A DNA stretch of 64,000 nt from Paractinoplanes bogorensis (GCF_018829635.1 NZ_JAHKKG010000001.1:496001-560000); one strand, 5' to 3'; counted from the stretch's first letter, positions 1 to 9,816 are shown. Made by a program: numbers and translations. The notes: a model not told the origin generated them from the letters alone.

Positions 1-2
1 AC

Positions 3-278
3 GACGGTGAGGCGGCCAACCTGTGGACCGGTGTCGAGGACGGCGCCGAGCTGCTCAAGCGGGTCGCGTCGCTGCCGGGGTTCGGGAAGCAGAAGTCGCA
101 GATCTTCGTGGCGCTGCTCGGCAAGCAGTACGGCGTCGAGCCGGCCGGCTGGCGTGCGGCGGCCGGTGGGTACGGCGAGCAGGGCTCCTTCAAGTCGGTC
201 GCGGACATCGTCGACGACCAGTCGCTGGGCAAGGTGCGCGCGTACAAGAAGGAGATGAAGGCCGCCGCCAAGGGGTGA
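3..278 (+). CDS. HhH-GPD family base-excision repair protein, C-terminal part
   Basis: The gene is cut by the left window edge; 91 codons remain and end at TGA 276-278. The readable part contains a helix-hairpin-helix-like segment (LPGFGKQKSQIF, about residues 24-35 of the fragment), the DNA-backbone-binding hairpin of HhH-GPD glycosylase relatives, then a short Lys/Ala-rich tail. This matches the C-terminus of the small uncharacterised HhH-GPD proteins found across actinobacteria, which are thought to excise or recognise damaged bases. The glycosylase catalytic region would lie upstream and cannot be checked. Family recognition is from the hairpin plus tail; substrate is unknown. Confidence 0.7.
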   Translation, partial: DGEAANLWTGVEDGAELLKRVASLPGFGKQKSQIFVALLGKQYGVEPAGWRAAAGGYGEQGSFKSVADIVDDQSLGKVRAYKKEMKAAAKG

Positions 279-369
279 CGGACCTGGGGAAATCGGGTGT
301 GGGACGGCGCTGCCTGGGCGCACCGGCATCAACGGTGCAAGTATGAGGGGTCGATCGGAGAACCTCATC

Positions 370-774
370 GTGAAGAAGCAGCCGGTTCTGATCACCAACG
401 CCGCGCAGAGCCCGGACGATCAGTTCCGTAGCCGGCAGATCCGCTACGTGACGATGATGAGCATCCGCGCCGCGTGTCTGATCCTCGGGGCGGTGCTGAT
501 CAGCTTCCGGGTGCCACTGCTGCCGGTCTGGCTGATCCTGTGTGCGGCGGGCATGGTGTTCCTGCCCTGGGCGGCCGTGCTGATCGCCAACGACCGGCCG
601 GCCAAGACGAAGGCCGAGCGGGCCGCCGACGCCCTCGCCCGTGAGGCGAAACCGCAGGCCACGCTGCCGCAGCACTCGGCTGAGGCGACCGAATACCTGA
701 CCATCGACCTCGAGCCGACCGAGACCGGCGAGCGCTGGATCCCGGTAGAGCCCCGAGAGCGCGAAAAGGGCTAG
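370..774 (+). CDS. DUF3099 domain membrane protein
   Basis: A 134-residue protein opening VKKQPVLITNA, followed by a basic stretch and two closely spaced hydrophobic helices (about residues 39-80), then a charged cytoplasmic tail. This is the layout of DUF3099, a small actinobacterial inner-membrane family of unknown function. I chose GTG 370 because GGAG at 357-360 is a well-spaced ribosome site and because family members start near KKQPVLIT; an ATG at 343 in the same frame would add nine unrelated residues without a ribosome site. It converges on psuK, whose stop codon overlaps its own by 4 nt (771-774). Confidence 0.8.
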   Translation: MKKQPVLITNAAQSPDDQFRSRQIRYVTMMSIRAACLILGAVLISFRVPLLPVWLILCAAGMVFLPWAAVLIANDRPAKTKAERAADALAREAKPQATLPQHSAEATEYLTIDLEPTETGERWIPVEPREREKG

Positions 775-1652
775 GCGGCCGGGCGGGCGCCGATCAACGA
801 CACCGCCGAAGCCCCCAAAGTCGCTCCGGCGGTCAGGGCAGCCTCGGGAGACTGACCGGCGCACCAGGCGGCCACCAGCCCGGCCGCGAAGGCATCCCCG
901 GCCCCGGTCGGGTCCGTCATCGGAACGCGCTCCGGGCGCACCGAGGCCACCACCGAGTCATCGGCGGCCCAGACGGCACCCTCCGCACCCTGTTTGACGA
1001 CCACATTCCGTACGTACGGAGTCAGCCGCACCGCCTGCGTAGCCGCCGGCCCGGCCCCCGCGAGTACGTCCGCCTCGTCCGCGTTGCAGAGCAGCAGGTC
1101 ACACCCGCGTACGAAAGCCAGGAACTCCGCCGCCCCCACCGAGCGCAACGGTGCCGCCGAGGCCGCGTCGACGCTGGTGGTCAGGCCGTTCTCCCGGGCT
1201 GCGGCGAGCGCTTCGAGCCCGGCCGCCCGGGAGCCCTCGTGGAGCAGCGGATAACCGGAAAGGTGCAGGTGGCGGGCACCGGAAGCGACGATCGCGGCTC
1301 GCACGTCGGCCGGGTCGAGCAGCAGCGACGCACCCCGATCGGTGATCATCGTGCGTTCCGAGGGGCCGGCCAGCACCACGATGCTGCCCGTGACCGCCCC
1401 GGCGTGGGCGCGCACCTCACAGAGCACCCCGGACGAGGTCAGCTCGGCCACGCGTTCGCGTCCGGCCGGGTCGTCGCCCACCGCGGCGATCAGCGTCACC
1501 GGCTGACCCGCGTGCGCGAGCCAGGCCGCCGTGTTCGCGGCCTGACCACCGCCACCGACGGTGATCGCGGCGTCGGTGTCGGAGCCCGTCTCGATCGGCC
1601 CGTGGTGCGCCACCAGCACGTCGGTGACGAGGTCACCCACGACGGCGATCAC
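771..1652 (-). CDS. psuK: PfkB-family sugar kinase, probable pseudouridine kinase
   Basis: A 293-residue ribokinase-like kinase. The N-terminal PfkB signature is visible as GGGGQAANTAAWLAH, and the C-terminal signature DPTGAGDAFAAG (about residue 250) carries the catalytic Asp and anion hole. PfkB enzymes phosphorylate sugars or nucleosides with ATP. Its start overlaps the stop of the pseudouridine-5'-phosphate glycosidase gene by 4 nt (ATGA), so the two are translationally coupled. That context argues for pseudouridine as substrate: the kinase makes pseudouridine 5'-phosphate and PsuG splits it. A ribokinase or adenosine kinase role cannot be excluded from motifs alone. Confidence 0.82.
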   Translation of the reverse strand: MIAVVGDLVTDVLVAHHGPIETGSDTDAAITVGGGGQAANTAAWLAHAGQPVTLIAAVGDDPAGRERVAELTSSGVLCEVRAHAGAVTGSIVVLAGPSERTMITDRGASLLLDPADVRAAIVASGARHLHLSGYPLLHEGSRAAGLEALAAARENGLTTSVDAASAAPLRSVGAAEFLAFVRGCDLLLCNADEADVLAGAGPAATQAVRLTPYVRNVVVKQGAEGAVWAADDSVVASVRPERVPMTDPTGAGDAFAAGLVAAWCAGQSPEAALTAGATLGASAVSLIGARPAA

Positions 1653-2599
1653 GCAGGGACGCTGAAGCCGAGCGGGGCCACGGCGGCCGAGGCGGTCGCC
1701 ACCGCGATCTTGGCCGCGAGCTCGGCGTTGCGCAGGATGATCCGGACGTTGACCTCGAGGCTCGCGCCGTGGGTGCTCTCGTGGAAGTGGCTGAGCAGGA
1801 ACGGGGTGACCGCCTTGCCGGTGATCCCGCCCCGCGCCAGCAGGGAGAGGCCCTGGGCCAGCGTGTGATCGTGCAGGTCGGGGTCGAGCTGCTGATCGGT
1901 CGGCAGCGGGTTGGCCAGGATGAGTGCGCCGGCGCCCACCTCGTGGTCGGAGCGGGCGCGGATCACGTCGGCGACCTGCTCGGGCGAGTCGAGCTGCCAG
2001 TCGACGTCGAAGCCGCCGTCGGTGATGAAGAAGCCGGGGAAGCGCTTGGTGCCGTACCCGGCCACGGCGACGCCCAGGGTCTCGAGCCGTTCCAGCGTGG
2101 CGCCGACGTCGAGGATCGACTTCACGCCCGCGCAGACCACGACGATCGGCGTGTGGGCCAGCGTGGTGAGGTCGGCCGACTCGTCGAAAGTGACATTCGC
2201 CTCTCGGTGCACGCCGCCCAGGCCGCCGGTCGCGAACACGCCGATGCCCGCCGCGGCCGCGACCGCGCTGGTCGCGGCGACCGTGGTGGCACCGTCGGCG
2301 CGCCGGGCGGCGGCCACCGCGAGGTCGCGGACGGACAGCTTGGCGACACCCTCGGCCAGCGCCAGGTGCTCGATCTGGGCGTCGTCCAGCCCGACGGTCA
2401 GCTCGCCGCCGACCATGCCGATCGTGGCCGGCACGGCGCCCTGGTCACGGACGGTCTGCTCGATCTCGCGTGCGACCCGCAGGTTGTCCGGGTGCGGCAG
2501 GCCGTGCGAGATGATCGTGCTCTCCAGCGCGACCACCGGCCGGCCGTCCCGGCGGGCGCGGGTCACATGCTCGCCGAAGCGAATCGCGAAGTCAGTCAC
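1649..2599 (-). CDS. psuG: Pseudouridine-5'-phosphate glycosidase
   Basis: A 316-residue protein matching PsuG along its length: VALESTIISHGLPHP with the catalytic Glu (residue 26), AKLSVRDL with the conserved Lys, TGGLGGVHR, and the GAGALILANPLP loop. The enzyme cleaves the C-glycosidic bond of pseudouridine 5'-phosphate to uracil and ribose 5-phosphate, returning modified RNA nucleosides to pyrimidine metabolism. The open frame continues upstream to about 2986, but GTG 2599 is the sensible start: it gives the family length and lies 7 nt after a -10-like TACGGT (reverse strand, 2612-2607), suggesting a leaderless mRNA. Confidence 0.92.
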   Translation of the reverse strand: MTDFAIRFGEHVTRARRDGRPVVALESTIISHGLPHPDNLRVAREIEQTVRDQGAVPATIGMVGGELTVGLDDAQIEHLALAEGVAKLSVRDLAVAAARRADGATTVAATSAVAAAAGIGVFATGGLGGVHREANVTFDESADLTTLAHTPIVVVCAGVKSILDVGATLERLETLGVAVAGYGTKRFPGFFITDGGFDVDWQLDSPEQVADVIRARSDHEVGAGALILANPLPTDQQLDPDLHDHTLAQGLSLLARGGITGKAVTPFLLSHFHESTHGASLEVNVRIILRNAELAAKIAVATASAAVAPLGFSVPA

Positions 2600-2770
2600 G
2601 ACAGTTACCGTACGGTGCCCCGACGCGAGCTGGCCAAAGACGGCCCAGCTGGTCGTTGGACCGGCCCGGTCCGAGGTGCCACACTTGCGGGTTGGAGCTT
2701 GCGTCAGGAGTCGTCGGCCGGGGGACCGGCGGCTCGGTTGAGAAGAGAACGTGACCGAAGGGCAGATGTC

Positions 2771-2989
2771 GTGACCACCGAGATCCTTGAGCGTCCCGAG
2801 ACCAAGGACGCCGACACCGGGCCGGAGATGTTCCACTACGTACGTAAGGAGAAGATCGCCGAGAGCGCGGTCATGGGCACTTACGTCGTGGCACTGTGCG
2901 GCGAGAAATTCCCGGTGACCAAGTCGCCGAAGCCGGGTTCGCCGGTGTGCCCGCAGTGCAAGGAGATCTACGAATCGATGCAGCACTGA
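2771..2989 (+). CDS. DUF3039 domain protein
   Basis: A 72-residue acidic protein with the DUF3039 core MFHYVRKEKI, a single Cys in VVALCGEKF, and a CPQC pair near the C-terminus, suggesting a small zinc-binding knuckle. DUF3039 is widespread in actinobacteria and has no assigned role. Start GTG 2771 is preceded by GAAGGG (2757-2762) at a normal distance. The following TRIC-like gene appears to begin inside its 3' end, so the two are probably cotranscribed. Confidence 0.85.
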   Translation: MTTEILERPETKDADTGPEMFHYVRKEKIAESAVMGTYVVALCGEKFPVTKSPKPGSPVCPQCKEIYESMQH

Positions 2990-3600
2990 CCAGTGCTGAC
3001 GGGCTACTCGTCGCGGACCTGATCGGCGTGGCGGTGTTCGCCGCGTCGGGGGCCGCGGCGGGCGTCGCCAAGCGCTTCGACCTGTTCGGCATCGCGTTCG
3101 TCGGCTTCGTGGCCGCGCTCGGCGGCGGCATCCTGCGCGACCTGGTGATCGGGGCCGTGCCGCCGCTCGCCTTCGCCGACTGGCGCTACGCGGTCACCGC
3201 GGTTCTCGCCGCGGTGGCCGTCTTCTGGCTGCACCCCCGTCTGGCGCGCTGGCGCCGCCCGGTCCTGCTGCTCGACGCGGCCGGACTCGGGCTCTTCACC
3301 GTGACCGGCACGCTCAAGGCGCTCGACGCGGGCGTGCCGGCGGTCGGTGCCTGCCTGATCGGCATGCTCACCGCGATCGGCGGCGGCCTCGCCCGCGACA
3401 TCCTGACCGGCGAGATCCCGGTGGTCCTCCAGCGTGACATCTACGCCGTCGCCGCCCTGGGCGGCGCGATTCTTGTCACGATCCTGCGAGGCCTGGATGT
3501 CGCGGACCCGCTCACGATGGGCATGTCGGCACTGCTCATCACGGGTGTTCGGCTGGTCGCGCTGTACCGCCGCTGGTCGGCTCCGGTGGCGGCGCCGTAA
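2956..3600 (+). CDS. TRIC-type (UPF0126) membrane channel-like protein
   Basis: About 214 residues with six or seven hydrophobic helices and two copies of the hallmark Gly-rich motif: GGGILRDLVIG in the first half and GGGLARDILTG in the second. This internal duplication defines the UPF0126/YadS family, homologous to TRIC cation channels; a role in amino-acid export or cation flow has been proposed for relatives. The start is uncertain: GTG 2956 overlaps DUF3039 by 34 nt and lacks a clear ribosome site, and the homologous core begins only at about 2998, so translation may be coupled to the upstream gene. Confidence 0.82.
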   Translation: MQGDLRIDAALTSADGLLVADLIGVAVFAASGAAAGVAKRFDLFGIAFVGFVAALGGGILRDLVIGAVPPLAFADWRYAVTAVLAAVAVFWLHPRLARWRRPVLLLDAAGLGLFTVTGTLKALDAGVPAVGACLIGMLTAIGGGLARDILTGEIPVVLQRDIYAVAALGGAILVTILRGLDVADPLTMGMSALLITGVRLVALYRRWSAPVAAP

Positions 3601-3689
3601 CCCGCGCGGAGCCGCCCTCGCGGCTATGCTGGTTGCCGCCTCCGGTCCCGCGCCGGGGGTGTTTTCTTTGGAGAAGGGATCGTCGCAGC

Positions 3690-5414
3690 TTGAGCCCGCC
3701 ACTGCCGGATCTGGAGACCTTCCCGCCCCTGCGTGACTGGCAGCGCAAGGCCCTCGTGGGCTATCTGCGCCGCCCTGGCGACGATTACATGGCGGTGGCG
3801 ACCCCCGGCGCCGGCAAGACCACGTTCGCCCTGCGGATCGCCGCCGAACTGCTTGCCCACGGCACGGTCGAGGCGGTCACCGTGGTCTGCCCGACCGAGC
3901 ACCTCAAGGTGCAGTGGGCCCAGGCCGCGGCCCGGGTCGGCATCCAGCTCGACCACGAGTTCCGCAACTCCGACGTCCACTCGTCGCGCGACTTCCACGG
4001 CGCCGTGCTCACCTATGCCCAGGTCGGCATGGCGCCCGCGGTGCACCGGCGCCGCACCATGACCCGCTCCACGCTGGTCATCCTCGACGAGATCCACCAC
4101 GCCGGTGACTCGCGCAGCTGGGGTGACGGAGTCAAAAACGCTTTCGAGCCCGCCGTACGCCGTCTGATGCTCACCGGTACACCGTTCCGCTCGGACGAGA
4201 ACCCGATTCCCTTCGTGAGCTACGAGCGGGGCGAGGACGGGCTGCAGCGGTCGCGGGCCGACTCGGTCTACGGCTATTCCGACGCCCTGCGCGACGGCGT
4301 CGTGCGCCCGGTGCTCTTCATGGCCTACTCGGGCGAGACCCGCTGGCGTACGAACGCCGGTGACGAACTCGCCGCCCGCCTCGGTGAGCCGATGACCAAG
4401 GATCTGGTCGCGCAGGCCTGGCGGACCGCGCTCGACCACCGTGGCGACTGGATGCCCCAGGTGCTGCGGGCGGCCAACGCCCGGCTCACCAAGCTGCGCG
4501 AGCACGGCATGCGGGACGCGGGCGGCCTGATCATCGCCAGCGACCAGCAGACCGCGCGCGCCTACGCCAAGCTCATCGGCGAGATCTCCGGGGAGCAGGC
4601 CACGGTGGTGCTCTCCGACGACGACGGCGCCTCCAAGCGGATCGCCATCTTCGCCGCCTCGGAGGAGCGCTGGATGGTCGCCGTCCGGATGGTGTCGGAG
4701 GGCGTGGACATCCCGCGGCTCGCGGTCGGCGTCTATGCCACCAGCGCCTCCACCCCGCTCTATTTCGCCCAGGCGATCGGCCGTTTCGTGCGGGCCCGGC
4801 GCAAGGGCGAGACCGCGACCGTCTTCCTGCCCAGCGTGCCGCACCTGCTCGGGCTGGCCAGCGAGATGGAGGCGCAGCGCGACCACGTGCTGGGCCTGCC
4901 CAAGCAGAAGGACGGCCTGGACGACGACCTGCTCGAGCGCGCGCAGCGGGAGGAGAACGCCGAGGGCGACCTCGAGAAGCAGTTCGAGGCCTTGTCCGCG
5001 ACGGCTGAGCTCGACCAGGTCATCTATGACGGCACCTCCTTCGGCATGGGGGCGATGACCGGCACGGCCGAGGAGGAGGAATATCTCGGGCTGCCCGGCC
5101 TGCTCACCGCCGACCAGGTCTCGGTGCTGCTGAACAAGCGGCAGGCCGATCAGATGGCCGCGCAGAAGAAGCGCAAGGCGGCCGAGCCCCCGGCGCCGGC
5201 CCAGCGTGAGGCGCCCGTCCCGATGACCGCGGGGGAGCGCCGCAACAGCCTGCGCCGCCAGCTGAACACCCTGGTCGCGGCGCATCATCACCGCACCAAC
5301 CTGCCGCACGGCAAGATCCACGCGGAGCTGCGCCGGCTCTGTGGCGGGCCACCCAGCGCCCAGGCCACGATCGAGCAGCTCGAGGAGAGGATTGCGACGA
5401 TCCAGACCATGTGA
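3690..5414 (+). CDS. DEAD/DEAH-box superfamily 2 helicase
   Basis: A 574-residue SF2 helicase. Walker A is ATPGAGKTT (residues 37-45), motif II is DEIHH, motif III LTGTPF, and motif VI AIGRFVRARR. A Q-rich region WQRKAL precedes Walker A as in other SF2 helicases. The last 130 residues are charged and probably helical, with no known domain. Such stand-alone proteins are conserved in actinobacteria and presumed to unwind nucleic acid with ATP, but the substrate is unknown. TTG 3690 is preferred over TTG 3633 because GGAGAAGGG (3670-3678) sits at the right distance and because the upstream residues do not look like a folded protein. Confidence 0.86.
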   Translation: MSPPLPDLETFPPLRDWQRKALVGYLRRPGDDYMAVATPGAGKTTFALRIAAELLAHGTVEAVTVVCPTEHLKVQWAQAAARVGIQLDHEFRNSDVHSSRDFHGAVLTYAQVGMAPAVHRRRTMTRSTLVILDEIHHAGDSRSWGDGVKNAFEPAVRRLMLTGTPFRSDENPIPFVSYERGEDGLQRSRADSVYGYSDALRDGVVRPVLFMAYSGETRWRTNAGDELAARLGEPMTKDLVAQAWRTALDHRGDWMPQVLRAANARLTKLREHGMRDAGGLIIASDQQTARAYAKLIGEISGEQATVVLSDDDGASKRIAIFAASEERWMVAVRMVSEGVDIPRLAVGVYATSASTPLYFAQAIGRFVRARRKGETATVFLPSVPHLLGLASEMEAQRDHVLGLPKQKDGLDDDLLERAQREENAEGDLEKQFEALSATAELDQVIYDGTSFGMGAMTGTAEEEEYLGLPGLLTADQVSVLLNKRQADQMAAQKKRKAAEPPAPAQREAPVPMTAGERRNSLRRQLNTLVAAHHHRTNLPHGKIHAELRRLCGGPPSAQATIEQLEERIATIQTM

Positions 5415-5443
5415 TCCCGGAAAGCGTGTCAGGAAGTCTTTAC

Positions 5444-5475
5444 GTCAAGTCCACTTGACGTCAAGAGGACTTGAC
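5444..5475. promoter_or_regulatory. Tandem palindromic operator ahead of the membrane protein/XRE pair
   Basis: Two 16-bp sites abut each other: GTCAAGTCCACTTGAC (5444-5459) and GTCAAGAGGACTTGAC (5460-5475). Each is an inverted repeat with GTCAAG/CTTGAC arms. They end 14 nt before the start codon of the downstream membrane protein and cover the expected -35 region. The XRE repressor encoded two genes away is the obvious candidate ligand, giving autoregulation. The symmetry is read directly; the binding partner is inferred. Confidence 0.65.
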
Positions 5476-5489
5476 GCGATGATGGACGC

Positions 5490-5984
5490 ATGACGACGAC
5501 AATCCTCGATCGGGTCATACGCTGGAATCTGGATCTCAACGGCGACCTCTACGGCGACGAGCGCGAGCGCTACCGCTGGTATGAGGGCATCACCGCCGCC
5601 GCGTCGATGCAGTGGCTCGCCGTGCCGTGGGCCGCGGCGATCATGGTGTGGCCGCTGGGCCGTTCGTCCGTCCTTCCGCTCGCCGTCGTGCTGGTGCTCA
5701 TGCTCTTCCCGATCTGGCTGTGCGGGGTCTACGTGCGCCGCCGCCGGGTCGACACCACGCCCCGGGTCTGGGACGCCAAGCGATTCGTGCTGGGCGTCCT
5801 GGGCGGCACGCCCTATGCGTTCTTCCTGGTCGGTGCCCTGCGTGCCTACGATCCGGACGGATCGACCTGGGTCGGCGCGGCCGTCGGCGGGGTGATCGGT
5901 GCCGTGGGCGGGATCGTGGCTCAGATGGTGCAGAGCCGTCGCCGGCGCCGTGACGAGGCGCTCGCGACCGCGGACGAAGACTGA
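5490..5984 (+). CDS. Small multi-pass membrane protein, function unknown
   Basis: 164 residues with about four hydrophobic helices (roughly 38-55, 58-82, 98-116 and 124-146) between a charged N-terminus rich in Glu, Arg and Tyr and a poly-Arg C-terminus. I do not recognise the family with certainty. A membrane protein translated just before a tiny XRE regulator is a recurrent bacterial arrangement, in which the membrane partner may sense a signal. The XRE start codon overlaps its stop by 1 nt (TGATG), implying coupling. A GATGAT box (5478-5483) lies 6 nt before the ATG, compatible with a leaderless mRNA. Confidence 0.7.
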   Translation: MTTTILDRVIRWNLDLNGDLYGDERERYRWYEGITAAASMQWLAVPWAAAIMVWPLGRSSVLPLAVVLVLMLFPIWLCGVYVRRRRVDTTPRVWDAKRFVLGVLGGTPYAFFLVGALRAYDPDGSTWVGAAVGGVIGAVGGIVAQMVQSRRRRRDEALATADED

Positions 5985-6244
5985 TGGCGCCACCAGCGGG
6001 CCCGGTGCGCGCTCCCGAGGCCGGGGGCGCCGCCGGGGTTCGCATCCGGGCCGCTCGCAAGGAGGCCGGCCTGACCCAGCAGGGGCTGTCGGCGGCCGTG
6101 CAGGTGAGCCGTCAGACCATCATCGCGATGGAGACGGGCGACTACGCGCCCTCGGTCTACCTGGCGCTGAAGGTCGCGAGGGCCCTCCACACGACCGTGG
6201 AGCGTCTGTGGGACGCCGACCCGGACGTGGAGACGCCGGCCTGA
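5984..6244 (+). CDS. XRE-family HTH transcriptional regulator
   Basis: An 86-residue protein whose residues 20-80 form a Cro/C1-type helix-turn-helix: RIRAARKEAGLTQQGLSAAV, then VSRQTIIAMETGDY as the recognition helix and following loop, ending in LALKVARALHTTVERLW. Small XRE proteins of this length are one-domain repressors that dimerise on palindromes. It is coupled to the membrane protein upstream and probably binds the tandem palindromes at 5444-5475. No effector domain is present, so the signal would have to come from the membrane partner or from turnover of the repressor. Confidence 0.88.
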   Translation: MAPPAGPVRAPEAGGAAGVRIRAARKEAGLTQQGLSAAVQVSRQTIIAMETGDYAPSVYLALKVARALHTTVERLWDADPDVETPA

Positions 6245-6307
6245 CGTCGCAGCCGCAGAGACCGCGTCAGCCGATCGCCGTGCTGCGCCGCGTGAGGTGG
6301 CCGCGCT

Positions 6308-6566
6308 GAGTGAGGCGGAGGCGCCGCGTGGTGGCTGCGTGAGGCGGAGGCGCCGCGTGGTGGCCGCGTTGCGTGAGGCGGAGGCGCCGCGTGGTGGCCG
6401 CGTTGCGTGAGGCGGAGGCGCCGCGTGGTGGCCGCGTTGCGTGAGGCGGAGGCGCCGCGTGGAGTGGCCGTGCTGCGTGAGGCGGAGGCGTGTGAGGTGG
6501 CCGCGTTGCGTGAGGTGGCCGCGCTGCGTGAGGCGGAGGCGTGTGAGGTGGCCGCGCTGTGTGAAG
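6308..6566. repeat. GC-rich tandem repeat array with a 34-bp period
   Basis: After the XRE gene the DNA becomes a minisatellite. Units beginning GCGTGAGGCGGAGGCGCCGC start at 6337, 6371, 6405 and 6439 with an exact 34-bp period; a shorter unit begins at 6308 (29 bp), and decayed units follow at 6475, 6508 and 6526. Since 34 is not a multiple of 3, any reading frame shifts at each unit, so the open frames seen here on both strands are almost certainly not genes. The array lies between the XRE stop and a bidirectional terminator, so it may be transcribed as the 3' UTR. Confidence 0.85.
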
Positions 6567-6623
6567 GGCCGCGTCGCGAGAGGGGCGGCACGACGGCGGC
6601 GGCCGGGCGGGATCGGGCATGGG

Positions 6624-6656
6624 AAAGGGGCGCCCCACACCGTGGGCGCCCCTTTT
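6624..6656. terminator. Bidirectional intrinsic terminator
   Basis: A strong hairpin with 12-bp arms AAAGGGGCGCCC (6624-6635) and GGGCGCCCCTTT (6644-6655), an 8-nt loop, flanked by A-run and T-run on opposite sides. It serves the rightward XRE operon and the leftward DUF7455 gene. Confidence 0.85.
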
Positions 6657-6684
6657 CAGAGTCTTGCTCGGGGGGTGAAGTTGT

Positions 6685-6924
6685 TCAGTTGGAGTTAGAC
6701 ATCATGTCCGCGCCACGCCAGGTGAACTCCGGGTCTGCCGTGAACTGCACGGCGATCTTGACCAGGTCCTCGGCGTACCGGTTGGCGTGGTGTCCGCAGA
6801 ACACCAGCTCACTGCCACCAGCCAGGGTCAAACGGAGCTTTCCGGCTGCATTGCAGCGGTCGCACCGTTCATCGGCTGCGGGGCCGGCCACACTACTCGC
6901 CGGCGGCGTGAGAGTCGGGGTCAT
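6685..6924 (-). CDS. DUF7455 small zinc-binding-type protein
   Basis: 79 residues with a central CDRC motif (residues 21-24) and CGHH near residue 43, a likely zinc site, followed by an amphipathic helix ANRYAEDLVKIA. The actinobacterial DUF7455 family matches this and is often found beside the principal sigma factor gene, as here. A strong ribosome site (GAGGAGGAAGG on the reverse strand) precedes the ATG. It is transcribed in the same direction as rpoD, about 240 nt downstream of it. Function is unknown; a role with RNA polymerase is only suggested by location. Confidence 0.82.
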   Translation of the reverse strand: MTPTLTPPASSVAGPAADERCDRCNAAGKLRLTLAGGSELVFCGHHANRYAEDLVKIAVQFTADPEFTWRGADMMSNSN

Positions 6925-7107
6925 CGCCTTCCTCCTCTGTTCGAACCGATGAACACGTTCCTCGGCTACTGCTCACCATCGTGCAACACCCTGCACCGTT
7001 GCAGCCTTCCCACTGTGCCCCGGGGGGACCGAGGTCACACGTGCTGGGCTAAGTGTGCCGTGATCCAAGGGTGCCACGTCAACGATCACTTCTGCACAAC
7101 GGTCTGA

Positions 7108-7135
7108 TCACCACCCGATGTTGTACGGGTGGTGA
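7108..7135 (-). terminator. Hairpin downstream of rpoD
   Basis: A perfect 10-bp inverted repeat, TCACCACCCG (7108-7117) with CGGGTGGTGA (7126-7135), 8-nt loop, 32 nt after the rpoD stop on the minus strand. No T-run follows, so it is a probable rather than classic intrinsic terminator. Confidence 0.55.
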
Positions 7136-7166
7136 CCATTCGGGCACGCTTTGTTGACCGAACGCC

Positions 7167-8714
<1,548 letters not shown>

Positions 8715-8859
8715 GAAAGACCTTCCGGAGGCGATCAGGTGGAGCACGGCCATGAGCCCAGCGCAGCGCACGGCGAGGAGGCTGGCCGGTGTTGGTGTGA
8801 GGACCCCCGGGACGCGGACGATCGGTGCTCGGTGTCCGTGAAGCGGTGGGCAGGGGTGA

Positions 8860-8865
8860 ATTGTA
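8860..8865 (-). promoter_or_regulatory. Probable -10 element of the rpoD promoter
   Basis: TACAAT on the minus strand, one of the best -10 matches in the window, about 146 nt upstream of the rpoD GTG. No convincing -35 hexamer lies at 17 nt; this may be a promoter used by an alternative sigma or one with a weak -35. Confidence 0.45.
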
Positions 8866-8968
8866 GCGCCGTCGAGCGAGATCCTCCCGCCGCAGCACGC
8901 CGCTGGAGCCCGCCGACCTCGCCGGAGAGGCTCGGCGACAGAATGGTAACGGCGGAAAGGGCATACAC

Positions 8969-9814
8969 GTGAACGAGTTTCCGGCCGGAAAAAACCCCGG
9001 CCAAGATGGTGGTACGAATTCCGGCGAGTTGCTGGAGCTGGCGGTCCGGGTGGCCCGGGAGGCGGCGGCGACGGCCCGGCGGATGCGGGCCGAGGCGATC
9101 GACGACGTCGAGACCAAGAGCACGGCGACCGATGTCGTGACGGCCGCCGACAAGGCCGTCGAGCGTCAGGTCGTCGAGGCGCTGCGGGCGATGCGGCCGG
9201 GTGACGGGATTCTGGGCGAGGAGTACGGAAGCTCCGAGGAGCCCCTTCCCGGCGCCGTACGGTGGATCCTGGACCCGATCGACGGAACGGTGAACTACCT
9301 CTACGGGCTCCCGCAGTACGCGGTCTCGCTGGCCGCCGAGGTGGACGGCGCGGTGGTCGCCGGGGTGGTCGTGAACGCGGCGACCGGCGACGAGTGGACG
9401 GCCACGCTCGGCGGTGGTGCCTGGCGCGGCGACCGGCGGCTGTCCGGCTCGACGCCCTCCGGGCTCGGCCAGTCCCTGGTCGGCACCGGGTTCGGCTACG
9501 ACGCCCGGCGCCGGGAGCATCAGGGCCGGGTGCTGGCCGGATTGATCACCCAGGTGCGTGACATCCGCCGGTTCGGCGCGGCCGCCCTCGACCTCTGTGC
9601 GGTGGCCGAGGGGATGCTGGACGGCTACTACGAGAAGGGGCTCAATCCGTGGGACTGGGCAGCCGGCGGTCTGGTCGCGACCGAGGCCGGCGTGGTCGTC
9701 GCGGGCCTGAACGGTGCCGCTCCCGGCGCCGAGATGCTGGTGGCGGCCTCGCCGGCGGTGTTCGGGCCGCTCCACGACGCGCTGGCCGCGCTGGATGCCG
9801 CGGGCGGCGCGTGA
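8969..9814 (+). CDS. suhB: Inositol monophosphatase family protein
   Basis: 281 residues with the full metal-dependent phosphatase signature: [14 protein letters not shown] (metal-binding Asp residues, about residues 97-105) and WDWAAG near residue 230. These enzymes remove phosphate from myo-inositol phosphate or related substrates with Mg2+; in actinobacteria they feed inositol into phosphatidylinositol and mycothiol. The start is GTG 8969, preceded by GGAAAGG. It is divergent from rpoD. The family is certain; the natural substrate (inositol phosphate, histidinol phosphate or a nucleotide) is not. Confidence 0.9.
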   Translation: MNEFPAGKNPGQDGGTNSGELLELAVRVAREAAATARRMRAEAIDDVETKSTATDVVTAADKAVERQVVEALRAMRPGDGILGEEYGSSEEPLPGAVRWILDPIDGTVNYLYGLPQYAVSLAAEVDGAVVAGVVVNAATGDEWTATLGGGAWRGDRRLSGSTPSGLGQSLVGTGFGYDARRREHQGRVLAGLITQVRDIRRFGAAALDLCAVAEGMLDGYYEKGLNPWDWAAGGLVATEAGVVVAGLNGAAPGAEMLVAASPAVFGPLHDALAALDAAGGA

Positions 9815-9816
9815 GC

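Noticed and set aside
6308..6566. Possible CRISPR array because of the regular 34-bp spacing
   Set aside because: There are no unique spacers: repeat units abut directly, and no cas genes are nearby.
6407..6952. Repeat-encoded protein with REAEA motifs
   Set aside because: The 34-bp period shifts the frame at each unit, and the frame runs through a terminator and into the opposite-strand DUF7455 gene.
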